DNA of 64,000 nt. Source: Enoplosus armatus. Taxonomy: Eukaryota > Chordata > Actinopteri > Centrarchiformes > Enoplosidae. The stretch lies in contig NC_092189.1 of the NCBI RefSeq assembly GCF_043641665.1, positions 9,502,833-9,566,832 of the forward strand, written 5' to 3'. Made by a program: the position numbers and the translations under genes. This document shows, piece after piece, positions 37,803 through 50,072 of the stretch. Positions within the stretch are counted from its first letter, which is position 1; every line of letters starts with the position of its first letter. A model generated the notes under the pieces. That model made no database searches. It worked only from the letters and a program-made list of their open reading frames with translations, and was not told the DNA's origin.

Positions 37803-40701
37803 ATGGATGGAGATGTGCTGTCTTTGTCGTCTTCCTCATCATTATCATCCTCATCAGCGGCGGGAGCACAGAAAGATACTCCACCAAAGAGTGACAGCAG
37901 CCTCCCACAGAACCAACAGGAACACAAATCAACTGAAGAATTATGGTATGTATGTTCCACATTTCTACGCACTGGGGTGGACAGAAAAACAGGAACACAT
38001 AATAGTATAATCTGTAACAATCTAACATAGCAATACCACCAACTACAGCCTTAAATAATGCCTTAAGGTTAAATCAACGCCTGAGTCAACGTTGTTTAAC
38101 ATTATACAGTAAGTAATAAGGTAGTATTTATCCCTGTAATTGTGTCCGCCCCATGTTTTTACCAAGCTTCCTTAAATATACAGTTTCAGACGAGCCTCAA
38201 TCGAGCCTATGTTAGTCTCTGATCATTATCTGTAATCTGTGAAATTCTAGAAACCCACAGTATGGATAAATTCAGTTCAATCAGAGGAGGAATAAAGAGT
38301 GACTGCGGAGTTTCCCATGTGGCCATAAAGATGTAGGCTTCGGCTCATCATTTCACTGATACTCCATCAGCTAATAAAATGAATCAATTATATAATGTCG
38401 AGCCATCAACCTGAGATCACTTGTGTATATTATGGTCATTTCTTGTATATTTAAGTGACTAATAGTCATGGTTCCTAATGTGGGCACACTTGGTAAATGC
38501 CGTGACGACACTACCTACACTAATCAGCCTTAAAATAACCATGTTGAAATAGTGAAGTTCCACACTTCTCTCCTCCGTAAGGGGATCCGACTGTGGCCAT
38601 CGACCGGTTTGCACACAGAAATGTATCCAGAGTGATATTTGTCAGGATTGCCATGAGCAAGAAGGGAAGATATTATCTCCCTCTTTATCATATGCCATGA
38701 CAGGGAATTACCATATTGCTGCGGGAAGCAGTGGCATTTTGGTGTCCTTCCAAGACAGCAAACGATTGAAAACTTTGTGAAACTGGGTCACACAGTGTGT
38801 ATCGGCTGTCAGAGGAGCCAAAAGAGAAAAGGCTCTGGATCAAGGAGACATGGAGCACGGTGTGGTCCCAATAGGACGGCTGAATCCACAGTGCTGACTT
38901 GCCAAGAAGGGGTATTGGATGTGGGTATGTTAGTATTTTGTGCTCATACTGGCCACTAAAATTAGGCTCCATTTAATTTGTTTCAGCTTCTGCCTTCATC
39001 CTACACTTCCCAAACTGCAGAACTGTTGGTTCTGTGCGGATGATTCACTCATTAGTGGTTATAAACAGCCTTCACTAAAGCTCTCTCCAGCCTTGTTGAA
39101 CCCAGAGGGATGACAGATGGTACAGAGTGTAGATTTAGACAAATATTTTGACTCTGGGTAAACTTTCCTTTTATGTAATAACCCTTTTTGATTATCTGAT
39201 GAGGCCATGTAGGCCTCACAGAAACTGCAGTGTATCTATAGCAATGTAATTTGTGATAAAACATTCCTCTATGATAATATCTTTTCTGAAAAACCTTTTC
39301 AGGAAATTGTTTTGAGCTTCACAACAACTCATTTAAAACTTTATCCAGGGGTTTTGAGGTGTTTTCTTGAAGAAATAGTTCAACAGTTTGGGAAAAACGT
39401 TAATTCCCTGTCTTGCTGAGATTTAGATGAGAAGATTTATACCAGTCTCGTGTCTATACATAAAAAAGTATGAAGCTACAGCCATCAGCCGCTTAGCTTA
39501 GCTTAGCATAAAGATGAGTGGAAACAGCTATCCTGGTTCTGTCCAAAGGTAGCAAAATTCACCTATCAGCACCTCTAAAGCTCACTAATTAAAACTTTAT
39601 ATCTTGTTTGTTTAAAGTTGTACTAAAAATGCGTCTTGTATTTTGGGATTTCACAGGGGATCATCACTGTGAGGTTGCCAGGCAGCCAGTGAAAACAAAG
39701 AAATAGTCCCACAGATAACCCCTTGTAAAACCACAACTGGGTTGGGGCTTTTTTGTTGTTTGTTTGTTTCCTGTCCCTATGCTAAGCTAAGTTAACCCAC
39801 TGCTGGCTGTAGCCTTACATGGAACTGACAGACATGACAGTGGTATCTTATCAGTCTTCTCATTTAACGTCTCAGAATATAGAACTTGCAAAAAAGTCCT
39901 TATATGTCATTTTGGCATTAAAATAGACCTGCATCTTCCCATTTGTACTGCCTTGACCTGGCAATACAACTCTCTACAACAGAGTTAAAGCACTGGTTTC
40001 CATATAGCAGGACACAGTACGTAAATGGATGAAAGCATGTGTTTGCGGGGGAGTTTAGCCTTAAGGAGGATGAGAGGTGATCACAGATTGTGATTCTTTA
40101 TAGTACTTAGCTCTCTGAGGTTACAGCAGTCCTACAGTTTGTTTGTGTGAAGAAGCTCTGGGGGCTACACGCAGTGCTGTGTTCTTCCCTGAGCAGATTC
40201 CCCCCTGGGCTTCAGATCTCCGCTGAACTCCCCCTCAGCTTTTCCTTTTAGACTGCAGACCTCACAACAGGGCTGCTGGAAAGGAAGCTAGTTCGACTAA
40301 TTAATCTTTGCAAATATTTTCCTTTATCTACGTGGTTCAACAGAAATCAACATTTTCCAGGGATCATCACCCACATTGTTTCCAGAGGCTATCGATATGC
40401 AAATACATCTGATAGTAAACAGAGATTTTGATTGGCTGGGATTCTAGCTGTAGAGAAATGCACTATTCTGTGTGTGTGTGTGTGTCTGAGAGCATAATGT
40501 GACTGTGCGTGCGTGGGTGTGCATAATAGCTCCGATTCGATTCTCTGTAAGTGCACTCTATGCGAGTAGGTGTTCAAAAGTACTCTGACGTTCTTTTGTG
40601 CGCACATGTGTTTGCTTATTAATGGAAATCCTCTGCTAAAGTTCTTCATCATGACTTTATTTATGGCACATTGTCTTTCTGTCTATCTGTGTAAACCGTA
40701 T

Positions 40702-40758
<57 letters not shown>

Positions 40759-43286
40759 GACCGAGGATGTGAGTCCAGTGGGTGACAGGCTGCTGTCTAC
40801 CGAGGAGCAGGTCACTCTGATCACTGAGAGTATGACAGTCACCTCCACTGACCAGGAGAAACTGCTGCTGCTCAACAAGAACACCGAGCTCCGCAGAGTC
40901 AACAAAGAGGTACAACGTCACCTTAAACCAGTGCAGATTCTCTACAGGTCCACATTTGTATTGCTGATGCTGGCAATTACATTTAGTTCTCTCTGAAAGC
41001 CAGAGGACTGTGGGCGTTGTGTGAAAACTGCTGCTCAGCTGTGAAGAATCATCATTAAAGTTACATTTTTCACAATTATACAGCCTTTGCTTCTTGATTT
41101 TAATTAGATGCTGCTTTATAAAAGGAGAAAGAGACAAGGTGAATAGATTCTCTCATCTGATGTAAACCGTGATGTATTTAGAGAGCGCGTGAGTAAAGAG
41201 TGAAGTGTCTCACTTCACTGACCTAAATTCACTTCCTGATGCCCAAGTTGTCGTGGGGACAGACTGAGAATGACGGCAGTTGTGATGAAATAAATGATGC
41301 TGTCAATGGCTGCCGTGGAGGCCATGGCACTGATGATTATGTGATGATGATGGTGTGTTTACAGCTGATGAAGCTGAATGAGGACTGGGACCAGGTGTAC
41401 CGCAGTGCCACGCTGGGTCTACAGCACAGAATGGAAGCTTTGGAGCTGGAGAACACTGCCATCAAACAGCTCAACAGCAGACTGCTGCTCAAAGTCGAGC
41501 ACCAGCAGGTAAACACACAACAATACTTCAAGCTTGAATATGGGAAGTGTAAATGTATGCGACCGATGGCACACAAAAGTGGGATACAGTATATGGAAGT
41601 TATGGTGTAGCAGGTATAGATGTGGTTGACGTGTGTGAGGCTTACTGCTGTGTTTGGGATGGCAGAGTGCAAAGGAGTACTATGAGCAGGCATTGATGCA
41701 GGAGCTGAAGAAGAACCAGGACCTGCAAGAATACATCAGACTGCTGGAGAGAAGGATGCACCACCCAGACAATGACTGCACACCCGCTAAACAGGTATTA
41801 TACCCGGCAGTGAGAAGAAGTACGCCCTATCAGTTTATACATTTTCATTTCTGTCAATATCCTCTGATCTCCAGTATTGTTCATCAATTTGCTTTGTGTC
41901 TTTTACTAAAGGGCAGCTTCAGTGCTGTGGTATGCGGGCCGGTGTTGTGCCCCACCAGTAATCCTCCCAGAGGTCCCAATCTGTCTCCCAGTCACGTATC
42001 TGGATACAACCCCTCATCCTCCTTTTTCCAAGCTTCTTCCAGCCCAGAGGCAGGGCGGCAGGGAAAAAGCCAGATCAGCAGTACCCCACTGGGAGCACTG
42101 GGAGACTCCCAACAAGAAGTGCAGGATCTAAAAGAACAGCTGGAGGCACTGAGATGTCAGGTGGGCTGCTCTCTTCAGCACAGCATCAAAAAAATGTTCC
42201 CATTTCCGATGTGATGAGAGCAGAACTGATGTCAACTCACTGTTGCCAGGGAAGGATTTGCTTGATGCTTAAACTTGAATTAGACGGTGAACTGTGCCAC
42301 CAAGTGGTGGCTCCGTGCTATTCTGAAATGTGTTCACAGCGCAATAAGAAGTATCTGCAGATCACAAGATATGGTTCTGATATTGGCTCACTGCCATATT
42401 GATGTCTTATGTCAGCAGACCCAGATTTATGAAGCAGAATATCAGACAGAGCATGACGACCACAAACACACACTGCAGGAGAACCGGAGGCTGAGGAAGA
42501 AGAGGGAGGAGATGCGCCAACAGGTGGCACTACTACAAGAACAGGTACTGTTTTACACATGCTGTGCACATGCACTTGCACACAAATACACACACACACT
42601 CACACAGACATACACAGGCACATTCACACTTACACATACATTATTAAATGTATCTGTAGTCTAATCTTGACCCAAAGCTAATAAAAAACTGATGTGCAAC
42701 TCATGCAGTGCTGCAATTACTTTGTTAATCGCATCAAACTAGAGACTTCAATGTCATGTTGGATTGGTTAAATGTGGAAAGTATGAGGTAAATATGGTTA
42801 AATATGGAGTGTACGGGTAGTGCAGTAGGAGTTTAAACATACTGTTGTAACCATATCATCTAAAATAATATATTTAAGAACAACTCCTCAAAGGCCCTGA
42901 TGAGATATTCTCACATCTCCTCCAAGGCTTTAAAATAATCTGTTTTGACAAAATATGGGGATGAATCCGCTTTGAGCTGCTCGCTTAAAGATGTGCTTGT
43001 CACTGGAATCCCATGTTTTTTTCTGATTTGACTGTCTGTGGTTCTGACATTGTTACAGCTCAAGGTTTATGAGGATGACTTCCGACGGGAGCGGTCTGAC
43101 AAACAGATGCTGCAGCGGCTGTTGCTGAAGAAAACGCCTCCAAACAAGGACCCTGTGCTTATCCACCGCTGCAATAATGAGCAGCAGCCACCAGGAGGAG
43201 ACAAGAGGACACAAAGTGGAGATAAAAGAAAACAGCACCACCCGCTCTGCCCCAAGCACCCAAACAGGGACAAAGAGTCAGACTGA
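37803..43286 (+). CDS. tnip3: ABIN/TNIP-family coiled-coil ubiquitin-binding adaptor
   Basis: Seven coding exons join in frame to 389 aa: 37803-37945, 40759-40909, 41365-41508, 41666-41794, 41912-42160, 42419-42544, 43059-43286. All are GT-AG; only the first junction splits a codon. The start lies in AGCCATGG, a good Kozak context. The protein opens with a Ser-rich acidic tail, then predicted coiled coil throughout. NEDWDQVYRS (exon 3) and AKEYYEQ (exon 4) resemble the A20-binding AHD1 region of TNIP1/TNIP3. VYEDDFRRERSD at about residues 317-328 is the UBAN core that in this family binds linear or Lys63 polyubiquitin. Known relatives restrain NF-kappaB signalling together with A20. The motif form fits TNIP1/TNIP3 better than TNIP2, but the exact orthologue is unresolved, so the symbol is tentative. 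The protein is shorter than TNIP1. Poly(A) signal at 43618. Confidence 0.85.
39368..39890. mobile_element. Interspersed repeat in tnip intron 1
   Basis: The left part has GAAATAGTTCAACAGTTTGG, then TTAGCTTAGCTTAGCATAAA, GCTATCCTGGTTCTGTCCAA and CAGCACCTCTAAAGCTCACT. The right part has ATGCTAAGCTAAGTTAACCC and CTGCTGGCTGTAGCC. The TTAGCTTAGC and GCTAAGCTAA blocks form the inverted arms. This is a very common percomorph non-coding repeat inserted within intron 1. Confidence 0.7.
40704..40755. repeat. (TG)26 tract forming the intron 1 acceptor of tnip
   Basis: A pure TG repeat of 52 bases is followed directly by CAG and then coding exon 2 of the TNIP gene. It occupies the position of the polypyrimidine tract, and no run of pyrimidines stands between it and the acceptor AG. 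Confidence 0.95.
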
Positions 43287-43617
43287 GGGGCTGGAGAAAA
43301 TCATGCACACAGTAAATTTAAGTTTTAAATGTATGAGTTTCAACACGGTGAAATGAATGTCACTAAATGTGTCGGAAACGCTCATACAAAGATTTTTACT
43401 GACTCTCATCGGGAAAAGCAGCATAGCATCATGACAGGTGCTCCAATGAATCTACTCCACATGTAAAATTGGACATGAAGTTTTAGCGCTCCATTTTTAA
43501 CACTCATTAACAGCACTTTTATCTGATTAATGTAGAGAAAAATTGCATGTAGTTAATGTTCATGGAAACAGCCCAATATGAGCAAATCTGGAGTTAAATG
43601 CATCGTTCACCCTTCCT

Positions 43618-43623
43618 AATAAA
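43618..43623 (+). terminator. Poly(A) signal of tnip gene
   Basis: AATAAA lies 332 bases after the TNIP stop codon, the first such hexamer downstream. Others follow near 43.79 kb in AT-rich sequence. Confidence 0.6.
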
Positions 43624-44381
43624 AACAGGTTAAAGTTAATTTGTAGATTATAGTCTAAACTGTTTATCTGTGTATTATGTGACAGAAACAGTTGCCAACT
43701 TTGGTATCTATATATATTTAATATATCTAGTATATCTCACTCTAATATATCTCCTTCTCTAAAGTTAATTCTTTTTGTTTACTCTATAATAAACTATTTT
43801 ATAAACTATAACTAGTCAGATAATAAAATAAATAATAATAACTGATCTAAGCATGCTGGTGGTTTGTAACCTGCTTCAACGTCTTTGTTGTCAGCTTATT
43901 CCTAATTATTGTTTCATTATTTCTTCTTTACGTAAGTCTGTAAAACAATTTCTTCTCAAAAGTCTTGGCTCATTAAATCAGCAAACCACACCCAGTAAAA
44001 CTCAAATAAATGTGTTTGCAATGACATCAGAAGGTAAGACAAGGAAGTTGCATTAGTGTGGGTGTCCCCGAGAACAGCTGTTACTGTAAGCAGCAAATGA
44101 TTTCCTCTGTGTGTGCTGCTGAGTTAATGTGTCCTAATGTTTGCTCCGGTCACTATATCTGAACTGACACATATGACCACACAACAGGCGTGACACTGAT
44201 TGATGAGGGGTTTTCCTCTGTAAATGTTATTCTTGGAAAGTTCCTCTCAGAGACTGTAAAAGATTGTTTAACCTGTATTAAAGCACGCGACATTAAGTGC
44301 ATTTAGTAAAACACTTCATAATTGTCCATACATTTGTTTTCATTGGGTTCATTTAGTCATTGATTTATTGATTGATCTAAT

Positions 44382-44382
<1 letters not shown>

Positions 44383-44416
<34 letters not shown>
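44383..44416. repeat. CA microsatellite
   Basis: A CA repeat of about 34 bases. Confidence 0.95.
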
Positions 44417-44417
<1 letters not shown>

Positions 44418-44674
44418 ACACTGTATAAAATGAGAATGACGATGGTGGTTTCGAGTAATTGTGAAGGAAGTTAAGATGTTGACGCTGCTGACTCTTGGCC
44501 ACACGCAGACAAACTTTGTCCTCACACAGTTTTCAGAAAGGGAAGCTGACATTTCGTTTATACACTACTCAGACCTCCTTCCCTATTTATAAATCAAAAT
44601 AAAAGCACCTAGTTAACAATTAAAGGACTGTACAAAAATGATCGGGCCATGGGGGTCAGAAAGGGGGAGGGTTA

Positions 44675-44677
<3 letters not shown>

Positions 44678-44718
<41 letters not shown>

Positions 44719-44740
44719 TATATATATATTTTTTTTTTTG
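44678..44740. repeat. TA microsatellite plus poly(T)
   Basis: A nearly pure TA repeat of about 50 bases ends in T10. The tract is self-complementary and could extrude a cruciform. Confidence 0.9.
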
Positions 44741-45243
44741 ATTTGTTGGGAGAGCAGCGGAAGGGTGTTTCAGTTTTATCTCATTAGAGAGAGAGGCCCC
44801 CAATTGGGGAAGGGTGACTAACTTTTTATTATATTTTATAGGAAAGTTTAATATAAGGTTGTGATGATTGGGAAAGTCTAGCAGAATAATGAGTTACTGT
44901 GCACCAGCACCAAAAATATATAACTTCATATCTGCACATCTCTTTCCTGGTAGTAAAATGTGACGTTAGCCCTGCAAATGGAGATGACATAAGCCTGGCC
45001 TGTAGCTCCTGAAAAGAAAAAGAGAAGGTTTCATGTTACTTTAGTTAATAAACATCTTTGAATGGCCCACCACACCTGGACTGCACAGCAGTGCAAAGGT
45101 GCGTCACGGAGAGGGTCATGGGTTTTTCCCATTCATTTTGTTTTCTTGTGGAATGTATAATCAGATGTGATATTATCATAGTACATAGATAAATTGTAAG
45201 ATATGGACAAAGGAAGTAGAGTTCAAGAAGGTGGCCTGAGCAG

Positions 45244-45250
45244 TATATAA
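45244..45250 (+). promoter_or_regulatory. TATA box of the PhyH-type gene
   Basis: TATATAA lies about 30 bases before a purine-rich 5' leader that ends at a good donor (GACAG then GTATGG) at 45316. This implies a short non-coding first exon of roughly 45275-45315, spliced to the first coding exon near 46.07 kb. Confidence 0.6.
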
Positions 45251-46128
45251 CATCTGCCACAGAAGATCTTGAGCTCAGACTCGCAGAGAGGAGGAGAAGA
45301 CTGAACAGCAGACAGGTATGGAGACAATATTATACTTACTGCAATAGTTATAGTTAATACTGACAGGTGTAGTTACTTAGATGAAGATTTTACATGAAAA
45401 AATATTCAAATGTAAAACTATCAACAGTGTATATCATTTATTAGGTAATTAGATGTAACGCCACCTGGATCAGATAAAACTCTGAAATACTGTTTATGTG
45501 TTAATGCAATCATTTTCAAGAGTTCTCTTCTCACTTCTCTTTCTACCGATTTTACTGTGTTACGTTTATTTCTTTTATTTGGGTAAATTATGAATGACAG
45601 GATTTGACAGATTTCTTCGCTGTGGTTTTGTCAAGTTTACCTTATAAGAAGGCTTTAAGTCAGTTTTGCATCGCTGCAGGTGGAGTGTTGATATTTCAGT
45701 CACAGGGTCATGGAGGCTAAAGGACAGATTTCAGTCTTCACTAATGCTCTTTTCCTGACCTGTTTTAGTCAGCAGATCATATATCTTAACAAAGAGACTC
45801 TTAACATGGACAGTAGACTGGTTCACACAGGCACTGAGGTGTATTCAACAGGGTTATATTGGTGTTACAGGGCAGGCAGAACAAGGTGGTGCATTAAATG
45901 TGGTTAGATGTTTTTCCCATCAGGCCCGGTGGGCAGGGAATGCTTACTTTTTATGTTTGTATAAACAACAAAAATTCAACTTGTCTCGAACACTAGATGG
46001 AAAATACAATCTTAGACAGAATATATTAAACTTGCCTTTCTCTCTCTCCACCACCACAAACAGTATCTACCTTATAGATTTTGGAAGCAGAAGACCTGAG
46101 GCGTCAGCAGCGAAACAGTCAAAGAGAG

Positions 46129-47553
46129 ATGTCTACATCCGCGGCTAAACTGCAGGAGACCTACAACCATCAGGGCTTCCTCTCAGCGCTGCCTGTACTG
46201 AATGATACTGAGCTGAGGGAGGCCAAGCGTGCCTTTTCTGAGCTGGAGAAGGAATTTGGTAAGCACCACTGGAGGGTGAAGGAGGATGAGGAGGGAGGGG
46301 ATAAAAAGAGGACACGAGTAAGTCAGGAAAAATATCAGGAATGTGGTTTCTTGTTCGAAGTGTGACCGTCTTGTTTCTTGTTCCACATAGATCTAAATTG
46401 AATAATATATGATGTTGCACTGTTTGTCAGTGAATGGGTATATTATGTGTTCCCAGGTGAAGACTACACCCAGTACAGCCTCCACAACGTTCACCGTCAG
46501 TATCCATGGGTGAGGGGCCTGACCAAACACCCTCAGATCTTACAAGTGGTCAAAGCCATCCTGGGCCCTGACGTCATCCTGCTGGACTCCCGCTTCATCT
46601 GTAAATACCCAACACTCAAACCCAACGTCCAGGAGAGCGAAGAGGGAGAAACCAAACCTGATGGGAACGCTGGACTCCCATATGTGGCCTGGCATCAGGA
46701 CATGAGGTGGATTTACATGCTGGAAAAAAAAATGCTGAAAGGTTTTGTTTTGCTTTGTTTCGTCTAACTATAATTGTTTTGTTCACAGGTACTGGGGTAT
46801 TGCTGGTGGCCCTGTTCTCTCTGTGTGGCTCGCTTTAGATGACTCACTGAAAGAGAACGGCGCCCTTCGGGTCATCCCAGGTACCTCAGCTACTCATTTA
46901 TGCTTCTCATGCAGGTTTATGCCTTTAGCCACTGTCCTGGTTGGACCTCAGCTAAATAAAAGCAGAGATGTCTCCACGGAAAGCTTTTCTTGACTCCCAC
47001 CAAAGACTATAAAAGATCTTTTTTCTTTATGTCCTGTAGGTAGCCACTGTGCTGGCATGTTGCCCCATCGCCTCGCCACCCGCCCTGGAAACATGTTGTC
47101 AGTCAATCAGGAGATCCTAGAGGAGCTGGTGCAGGCAGATGAGGCTGTGCTTTGCCCTCTGGTAGCTGGGCAGATGTCTGTAAGTTTATTCATTTGTTGT
47201 CAGCGATGACAGTATTATGAATACGTTTGAGTGCAATACAAGGTTAATTATTTAGGATTTGTTTCAATAGATTCATGATGGACTCCTCGTCCATGCCAGT
47301 GATGCCAACACATCCCAGAGGAGGCGCTGTGGGTTTGTGATCCGTTATGTTCCCACCTGTGCATATCCCATACAGGTGAGACAAACATGAATATAGATAT
47401 ATTCCTTTATTATGATGTATAATTTCACAGTGTCAGACTGATCCTGATTCTTTCTGTTGCCGTCAGGATCCTGATCGCCCCAGGAAATTCGATGCGACAG
47501 TACTGGCCTGTGGAACGGATCAGTTCAATCATTTTACCAACAAAACCACATGA
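46129..47553 (+). CDS. PhyH-type Fe(II)/2-oxoglutarate dioxygenase
   Basis: Six coding exons give 267 aa: 46129-46258, 46457-46706, 46789-46880, 47040-47179, 47271-47375, 47467-47553. The fold is phytanoyl-CoA dioxygenase-like. The iron facial triad is visible as H123 and D125 in AWHQDMR and H212 in GLLVHAS. R223, eleven residues after the distal His, is placed as the 2-oxoglutarate-binding Arg, the same spacing as H264/R275 of human PHYH. NTSQRRR and the downstream RYVP strand also fit the family. No peroxisomal targeting signal is evident: the C-terminus is TNKTT and there is no PTS2. The substrate cannot be told. The compact form resembles bacterial small-molecule hydroxylases and the fish and invertebrate proteins often labelled hypophosphite-dioxygenase-like, more than mammalian PHYH or PHYHD1. 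The intron 3 donor (GTGGAT) is weak. Confidence 0.9.
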
Positions 47554-47732
47554 ATACTTCCTTGATTATTCCGACTTGCAAGAACAGCTACTTGTACACT
47601 TTACAGGGATATTTCATACTTGGACCAAATATCTATCTATTCTATCTCTATATTTGATATAATCAAAATAACAAAAGGGCAGGTTTCTATAGTTTGTACT
47701 ATGTTGTATACTGTGAACTGTGAACATCAATT

Positions 47733-47738
47733 AATAAA
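47733..47738 (+). terminator. Poly(A) signals of the PhyH-type gene
   Basis: AATAAA stands 180 bases after the stop codon; a second AATAAA is at 47916-47921. Either could be used, giving a 3' UTR of roughly 0.2 or 0.4 kb. Confidence 0.6.
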
Positions 47739-47939
47739 ATGTTGTTTTACTGTTCAGAATGTGTGGACATTGTATTGTGACATATATAGATTTAAATGGA
47801 CTGTTTCAAACGGCTTTAAGGTAAATGTCAAAATAACCTGCCACCTCAGTGAATCTCACTGTTTCTATCTAACCAGTTAAAGTTTGCAGAATATTGAGGA
47901 CTTTTGTACAGCATTAATAAAGATAAATCAACATATTGA

Positions 47940-48829
47940 AATATGATCCAAAAGTGTGGGTATGTTCTTTATAATTAGGATTTGGTCACACAAATACAAA
48001 ACTCTTCAGTCATTGAGGCACAAACGCAAATCTGTAAAATATCTAGCTATGATAATCTAAGTTAAGTATGTGTACTTAAGTCAATGAAGTGACTGAAGAC
48101 TTTACATTATAATGAGGTGCATTAGATTCATGCTGCACCACATTGTCATAAATCAAGACTGGACTCAATAAATGTATTATTTCTTACCCAAAGCACTGTT
48201 CCACTTCAAGTTGGTCATTTTTACGTATTTAATGCACAAACGTTGTCAAAATGTAGCACAGTGCACTGAATGATGTTCAGAGAATGTCCTGTTCTGGGCA
48301 ACACTGATTTATTGATTATTGTGGGGAAATGTTGTTTTACTTCATACAAGAGGATTCCAGAAATAAGGAGGAACAGTTTTAACAATACCAGAAGCAACAA
48401 CTGTGAATGTGTTTCAAAGATTGTGTGTTGTTGGCATTATTCAAACCTCACCAGCAAACAAGCCAAAGGAAAACCAGCGCTGCCTGATCCAAAGTTAGAT
48501 GTGTAGATCACCTAAACATGAAGTCATGTGTGTGGGTAAAAATGTTTATTGCCTCTTCACATGCATCTCCATGCTGGTCCTGCTTGGCTGATATACAGGT
48601 AGAAACCACATGGATGTCTGAAATTGTCAAAATGTCGAAATTTACAGAGACACTTCAGTTGGCTTAACAATAATCTGCCCTGTGTAATAAACCACTCAGT
48701 CATGCTAGGTATGTTAGGTACAAACACGATATACAGTATATATTACAATATAATAGTATGTTGTGAATTATTTCATTGTTTTATTTTGATAAAGAAAAAC
48801 ATTGCAAAATTGTAATTTGTAGAGTAACC
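47940..48829. other. Intergenic between convergent genes
   Basis: About 0.9 kb lies between the 3' ends of the PhyH and ES1 genes. It is AT-rich, with no gene or recognisable repeat. Confidence 0.6.
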
Positions 48830-48835
48830 TTTATT
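48830..48835 (-). terminator. Poly(A) signal of the ES1-type gene
   Basis: TTTATT on the plus strand reads AATAAA on the minus strand, 142 bases beyond the ES1 stop codon. Confidence 0.6.
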
Positions 48836-48976
48836 GAAAACACATATATATGATATAACATCAGACGGATGCTCAGGGAGAAGTGCTATAACTTGATTAA
48901 ACTCATAAAGAAGATCACAAACAACTGGTTTTAAAGTAAATAAATACAAACATCCATCTATGTAATTAGAGACTTC

Positions 48977-50072
48977 TTAAGCCAGTTTCAGTGTCTCCTT
49001 AACCATGACTCCTATTCCATCAAACACTTTATGAAAGGGAGCATTGCACATGAACGCGCAGGTGGTGACCAGCTTGTTTTTGACATCGACGTGGGCTTTG
49101 TCCACGTCCGTGTTGACATGTTTGCAGCCCATCTCCTTCACGGCACCTGCTGTCTGAGCATATGGCCACCTAAAGACAGAAAGCGAGGGGAAGTTAGAAC
49201 TGTAGATTGAGATTTTTTTTAAATATATATATATCGATAGACATCTGATGAAGACAAAATATTTTACACACTTTTCACACTCTTTGTCCTGTCCCACAGT
49301 GAGCTCGCAGCCAGGCAGGATTTTGGCAGCAAGGATAGGGGAGATGCAGCACATGCCCAGAGGCTTTCCGGCTTTGTGGAAAGCCTTGATGAGCCTCTCT
49401 AGATGTGGCTGGATGGTGCAGTCCTTATTCTTCACTGCCCAGTCACTCAGGTTCTTAGCCACGCCAAAGCCCCCTGAATGAGAATACACAGGATTTGTTT
49501 AGCATATCACAACAGTGGATGTGAAAAAACTAAGAGAAATGTAAAATATTTTACTCTATGGCATCTATCTATGGCCTAACCTGGGATGATGGCAGCATCA
49601 AAAGCAGAAACGTCTAACTTGGCCAGATCAGTCACCTCACCCCTGGCGATGCGGGCGCTTTCCTGCAGGATGTTTCTTTTCTCCTCTGTAGGTTTCCCCT
49701 CACAGTGATTTACAACATGCATCTGATCTGCATTTGGAGCAAACATCTGCACCTGAAATGAAACACCAGCATGTGAGACTTTCTATATCGGACCAGCCTC
49801 TGCAGCTAAGGATTGTGGGATCTTTGTAGAGTTGTTATTAAGGCTAACTGTATCTTAGTGGGTCAGGTTTATGACATTGCTTTTGTTTTGCTAAATAAAT
49901 GTAATGTAGATGTGAAAGTTCCCTCTAAATGGGACATTTTCTTCTCTTCTTTTCTTGCCCTTACTTTTGCTTCGGCCCGGCTCAGATGGACGAGGACAGC
50001 AGAGGCCTCGTGGACCTCTGTGCCGTCATAGACTCCACATCCTGAGAGAATAACTGCAACACGCTTCACCAT
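48977..50072 (-). CDS. ES1/GATD3-type DJ-1/PfpI family protein
   Basis: Four coding exons on the minus strand give 224 aa: 50072-49965, 49752-49581, 49473-49272, 49169-48977. The N-terminus [17 protein letters not shown], the [15 protein letters not shown] segment and the LGMCCISP nucleophile elbow (Cys135/Cys136, the latter aligning with the Cys of bacterial ElbB as I recall it) identify the ES1/ElbB branch of the class-I glutamine-amidotransferase-like fold (GATD3 in mammals). ElbB-type proteins have been tied to glyoxal or methylglyoxal handling; the role here is unknown. The translated part starts at the conserved first strand, in CACCATGG-like context, and lacks the mitochondrial presequence of vertebrate mitochondrial ES1. 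A non-coding exon (about 50590-50524) precedes it and contains no ATG. It is therefore likely a cytosolic paralogue. Confidence 0.9.

Larger units (their letters stand above)
43640..45240. other. Intergenic between tnip and the PhyH gene
   Basis: This holds a CA repeat (44383-44416) and a TA repeat followed by poly(T) (44681-44740). No open frame has splice or motif support. Confidence 0.6.
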
